Program-made: the position numbers and the translations under genes
Notes under the pieces: model-generated
The model's input: the letters and a program-made list of their open reading frames with translations, nothing else
Database searches by the model: none
What the model was told of the DNA's origin: nothing
Part shown: positions 4,947 through 6,511 of the stretch, piece by piece
Position numbering within the stretch: the stretch's first letter is position 1
How the letters are laid out: every line of letters starts with the position of its first letter
NCBI GenBank assembly: GCA_947632425.1
Contig: CANRPG010000115.1
Coordinates: forward strand, 1-6,511
DNA: 6,511 nt
Source of the DNA: an uncultured Clostridia bacterium
GTDB lineage: Bacteria > Bacillota > Clostridia > Oscillospirales > Ruminococcaceae
Reading direction: 5' to 3'

Positions 4947-5565
4947 CAGGCAGAGTTTGCACAGCGTACTGGCTCAGCGGTATGGCGAGGAAACGGCTGC
5001 GAGGCTGGAAAATTCTGCGGCGGCAGTGTGCGGACTTGGCGGACTGGGGTCTAATATCGCAATAGACTTGGCGCGCGGCGGCGTGGGTAAGCTTATACTT
5101 ATAGACTTTGATAGGGTGGATATTTCAAATCTGCACAGGCAGCAATATAAAGCGGCTCAGGTGGGTATGCTGAAAACCGAGGCTATGGCTGAAAATATCC
5201 GCGAGATAATGCCGTATACTCAGATAGTTACATATAACGTAAAACTTATCGAAGAAAACATTTGCGAGTATGTCGCAGATGCAGATGTTGTGTGCGAGGC
5301 GTTTGACGAAGCTGACAGCAAAGCTATGCTTATAAATACGGTTTGTGAAAAGCTGCCCGAAAAGTATATAATATCTTCTTCGGGAATGGCAGGCTTTGGT
5401 GACGGCAACGATATAAAAACGCGCAGGATAACAGAGCGGTTTTTTCTTTGCGGTGACGGCAAAAGCGATGTAGAGAGCGAAAAAACGCTGGTTTCTGCAA
5501 GGGTGTCGCTTTGCGCGGCGCATGAGGCTCTGGCAGCTTTGAAAATTCTGGCAGGGAAAATATAA
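4930..5565 (+). CDS. thiF: ThiS adenylyltransferase ThiF, short (family 2) form
   Basis: An E1-like ATP-dependent enzyme that activates the C-terminal Gly of ThiS by adenylation. It has 211 residues, shorter than E. coli ThiF (about 250) but matching the short ThiF form of Clostridia. The nucleotide-binding GLGGLGS lies at 35-41 in a Rossmann beta-alpha-beta. It is followed by LIDFDRVDISNLHRQQ (57-72), with the acidic and Arg/Gln ATP contacts, and K82 further on. EAFDEADSK (123-131) carries the likely catalytic or Mg-binding D126. The C-terminal IKTRRI...FFLCGDG segment resembles short ThiFs. The CxxC zinc pairs of MoeB and long ThiF are absent; C174 and C195 are single. The start is TTG 4930, overlapping thiS by 17 bases, with GGAGGTGG just upstream. 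Confidence 0.92.
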   Translation: MSGAVDRQSLHSVLAQRYGEETAARLENSAAAVCGLGGLGSNIAIDLARGGVGKLILIDFDRVDISNLHRQQYKAAQVGMLKTEAMAENIREIMPYTQIVTYNVKLIEENICEYVADADVVCEAFDEADSKAMLINTVCEKLPEKYIISSSGMAGFGDGNDIKTRRITERFFLCGDGKSDVESEKTLVSARVSLCAAHEALAALKILAGKI

Positions 5566-5595
5566 CGACAACTTTTTTGAAAAGAGGCTATACAT

Positions 5596-6369
5596 ATGAA
5601 CAACGATGACAAGCTTATACTGGGCGGTCATGAATTTGATTCGAGATTTATTTTAGGTTCGGGAAAGTATTCGCTAAAGCTGATCGAAGCGGCGGTGCAG
5701 CACGCAGGGGCGCAGATAATCACCCTGGCGGTGCGGCGCGCGAATACAAAGGAGCAGGAGAGCATTCTCGACCACATACCGCAGGGGGTTACGCTTTTGC
5801 CGAATACCTCGGGCGCGAGAACTGCCGAAGAAGCGGTTCGCATTGCGCGTTTGGCGCGAGAGCTGGGCTGCGGCGATTTTGTGAAGATAGAGATAATGAA
5901 AGACTCAAAATATCTTCTTCCAGACAATGCCGAAACTGTGAAAGCTACCGAAACTTTGGCAAAAGAGGGCTTTGTGGTAATGCCGTATATGTACCCCGAT
6001 CTGTACACTGCGAGAGACTTGGTAAACGCAGGTGCGGCTGCGGTAATGCCGCTTGCCTCGCCGATAGGTTCAAACAAAGGACTGGCAACGAAGGACTTCA
6101 TACAGATACTTATAGATGAAATTGACCTGCCGATAATCGTAGACGCAGGCATAGGCAGACCCTCGCAGGCGTGCGAAGCTATGGAAATGGGCGCGGCGGC
6201 TGTTATGGCAAACACTGCGCTGGCAACGGCAGGCGATCTGCCCGTTATGGCAAAGGCTTTCAGGCAGGCGATAGAGGCAGGCAGGAGCGCTTACCTTGCA
6301 GGGCTTGGCAGAGTTATAACGCGCGGCGCGAGCGCATCTGACCCGTTGACGGGATTTCTGCGCGACTAG
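5596..6369 (+). CDS. thiG: thiazole synthase ThiG
   Basis: A cytoplasmic TIM-barrel enzyme that forms thiazole phosphate from 1-deoxy-D-xylulose 5-phosphate, ThiS-thiocarboxylate and dehydroglycine. It has 257 residues, standard for the family. Family motifs: RFILGSGKY (17-25), ITLAVRR (42-48), LLPNTSGARTAEEAV (67-81), FVKIEI (95-100) with K97 the expected imine-forming lysine, VMPYMYPD (128-135), AAAVMPLASPIGSNKGL (147-163), IVDAGIGRPSQA (181-192) with the GIG phosphate site, and AVMANTALATAGD (202-214). AAGAGG (5582-5587), eight bases before ATG 5596, is its ribosome binding site. It lies 30 bases after thiF and 12 before the next gene, so it is part of the TPP-controlled operon. Confidence 0.97.
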   Translation: MNNDDKLILGGHEFDSRFILGSGKYSLKLIEAAVQHAGAQIITLAVRRANTKEQESILDHIPQGVTLLPNTSGARTAEEAVRIARLARELGCGDFVKIEIMKDSKYLLPDNAETVKATETLAKEGFVVMPYMYPDLYTARDLVNAGAAAVMPLASPIGSNKGLATKDFIQILIDEIDLPIIVDAGIGRPSQACEAMEMGAAAVMANTALATAGDLPVMAKAFRQAIEAGRSAYLAGLGRVITRGASASDPLTGFLRD

Positions 6370-6381
6370 GGGGCGGCATAG

Positions 6382-6511
6382 ATGGACAACAGTTTTTTTG
6401 TAGACTCCGCACACCTTTCAAAAGAGGCGCTGGAGAAAAAGCACAGGCTAGAAAACGACCCGTCTTTCAGGAAAAACCACATGGAGTATCTGGAGGGCAT
6501 GGAGGTGCTCC
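6382..6511 (+). CDS. thiH: probable 2-iminoacetate synthase ThiH, N-terminal part only
   Basis: ATG 6382 opens a frame that runs off the right edge (43 complete codons). It follows thiG by 12 bases, with GGGGG (6369-6373) eight bases upstream as ribosome binding site. The visible part is a charged helical segment (SKEALEKKHRLENDPSFRK, then NHMEYLEGMEVL). No radical-SAM CxxxCxxC is within reach, so the call rests mainly on position: thiS-thiF-thiG-thiH is the usual anaerobe order. ThiH would cleave tyrosine to dehydroglycine and p-cresol for ThiG. The N terminus differs from the E. coli-type ThiH start and appears extended; another thiamine gene in this slot cannot be excluded. Confidence 0.6.
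   Translation, partial: MDNSFFVDSAHLSKEALEKKHRLENDPSFRKNHMEYLEGMEVL

Noticed and set aside
5566..5595. Possible promoter or terminator between thiF and thiG
   Set aside because: The 30-base gap has a T-run (ACTTTTTTG) but no stem before it and no -35/-10 pair. It is just an operon spacer with the thiG ribosome binding site.

Overview
The window looks like chromosomal DNA from an anaerobic, low- to mid-GC Firmicute of the class Clostridia, most likely a gut Oscillospiraceae/Ruminococcus-type bacterium. This is inferred from consensus sigma-A promoters, strong AGGAGG-type ribosome binding sites, TTG start codons, a ThiS-ThiF(short form)-ThiG-ThiH thiazole pathway (ThiH is the anaerobic, radical-SAM route) and a VTC / DUF4956 / Cthe_2159-like gene trio typical of Clostridia. 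No mobile element, CRISPR array, tRNA or rRNA is visible.

Left part (1-1103, minus strand): a TatD-family metal-dependent hydrolase is transcribed leftwards from a perfect consensus promoter (TTGACA-17 bp-TATAAT with an extended -10). It ends at an intrinsic terminator about 110 bases past its stop. The outermost bases may hold the first codons of another minus-strand gene. The rest of 1-314 shows no gene.

Centre (1172-4537, plus strand): three tightly spaced genes form a probable operon, starting divergently from tatD with interleaved promoters. They encode (1) a cytoplasmic VTC-type polyphosphate polymerase domain protein whose tunnel residues look intact, (2) a DUF4956 membrane protein with about four helices and a cytosolic C-terminal domain, and (3) a predicted lipoprotein with a Cthe_2159-type right-handed beta-helix carbohydrate-binding domain and a Gly-rich tail. 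This recurring but poorly understood combination is the most interesting content here. It suggests a system linking polyphosphate (or another triphosphate-tunnel reaction) in the cytoplasm, across a membrane protein, to a cell-surface polysaccharide-binding protein.

Right part (4568-6511, plus strand): a strong promoter, overlapped by a 19-bp dyad, leads into a TPP riboswitch with a transcription terminator. It is followed by thiS, thiF, thiG and the start of a probable thiH. Together these make the thiazole phosphate moiety of thiamine: ThiF adenylates the ThiS C-terminal Gly-Gly, ThiS becomes the sulfur carrier (thiocarboxylate), ThiH makes dehydroglycine from tyrosine, and ThiG condenses these with deoxyxylulose 5-phosphate. 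No terminator is seen between the surface-protein operon and the thi promoter, so read-through transcripts from the centre would also meet the TPP switch.
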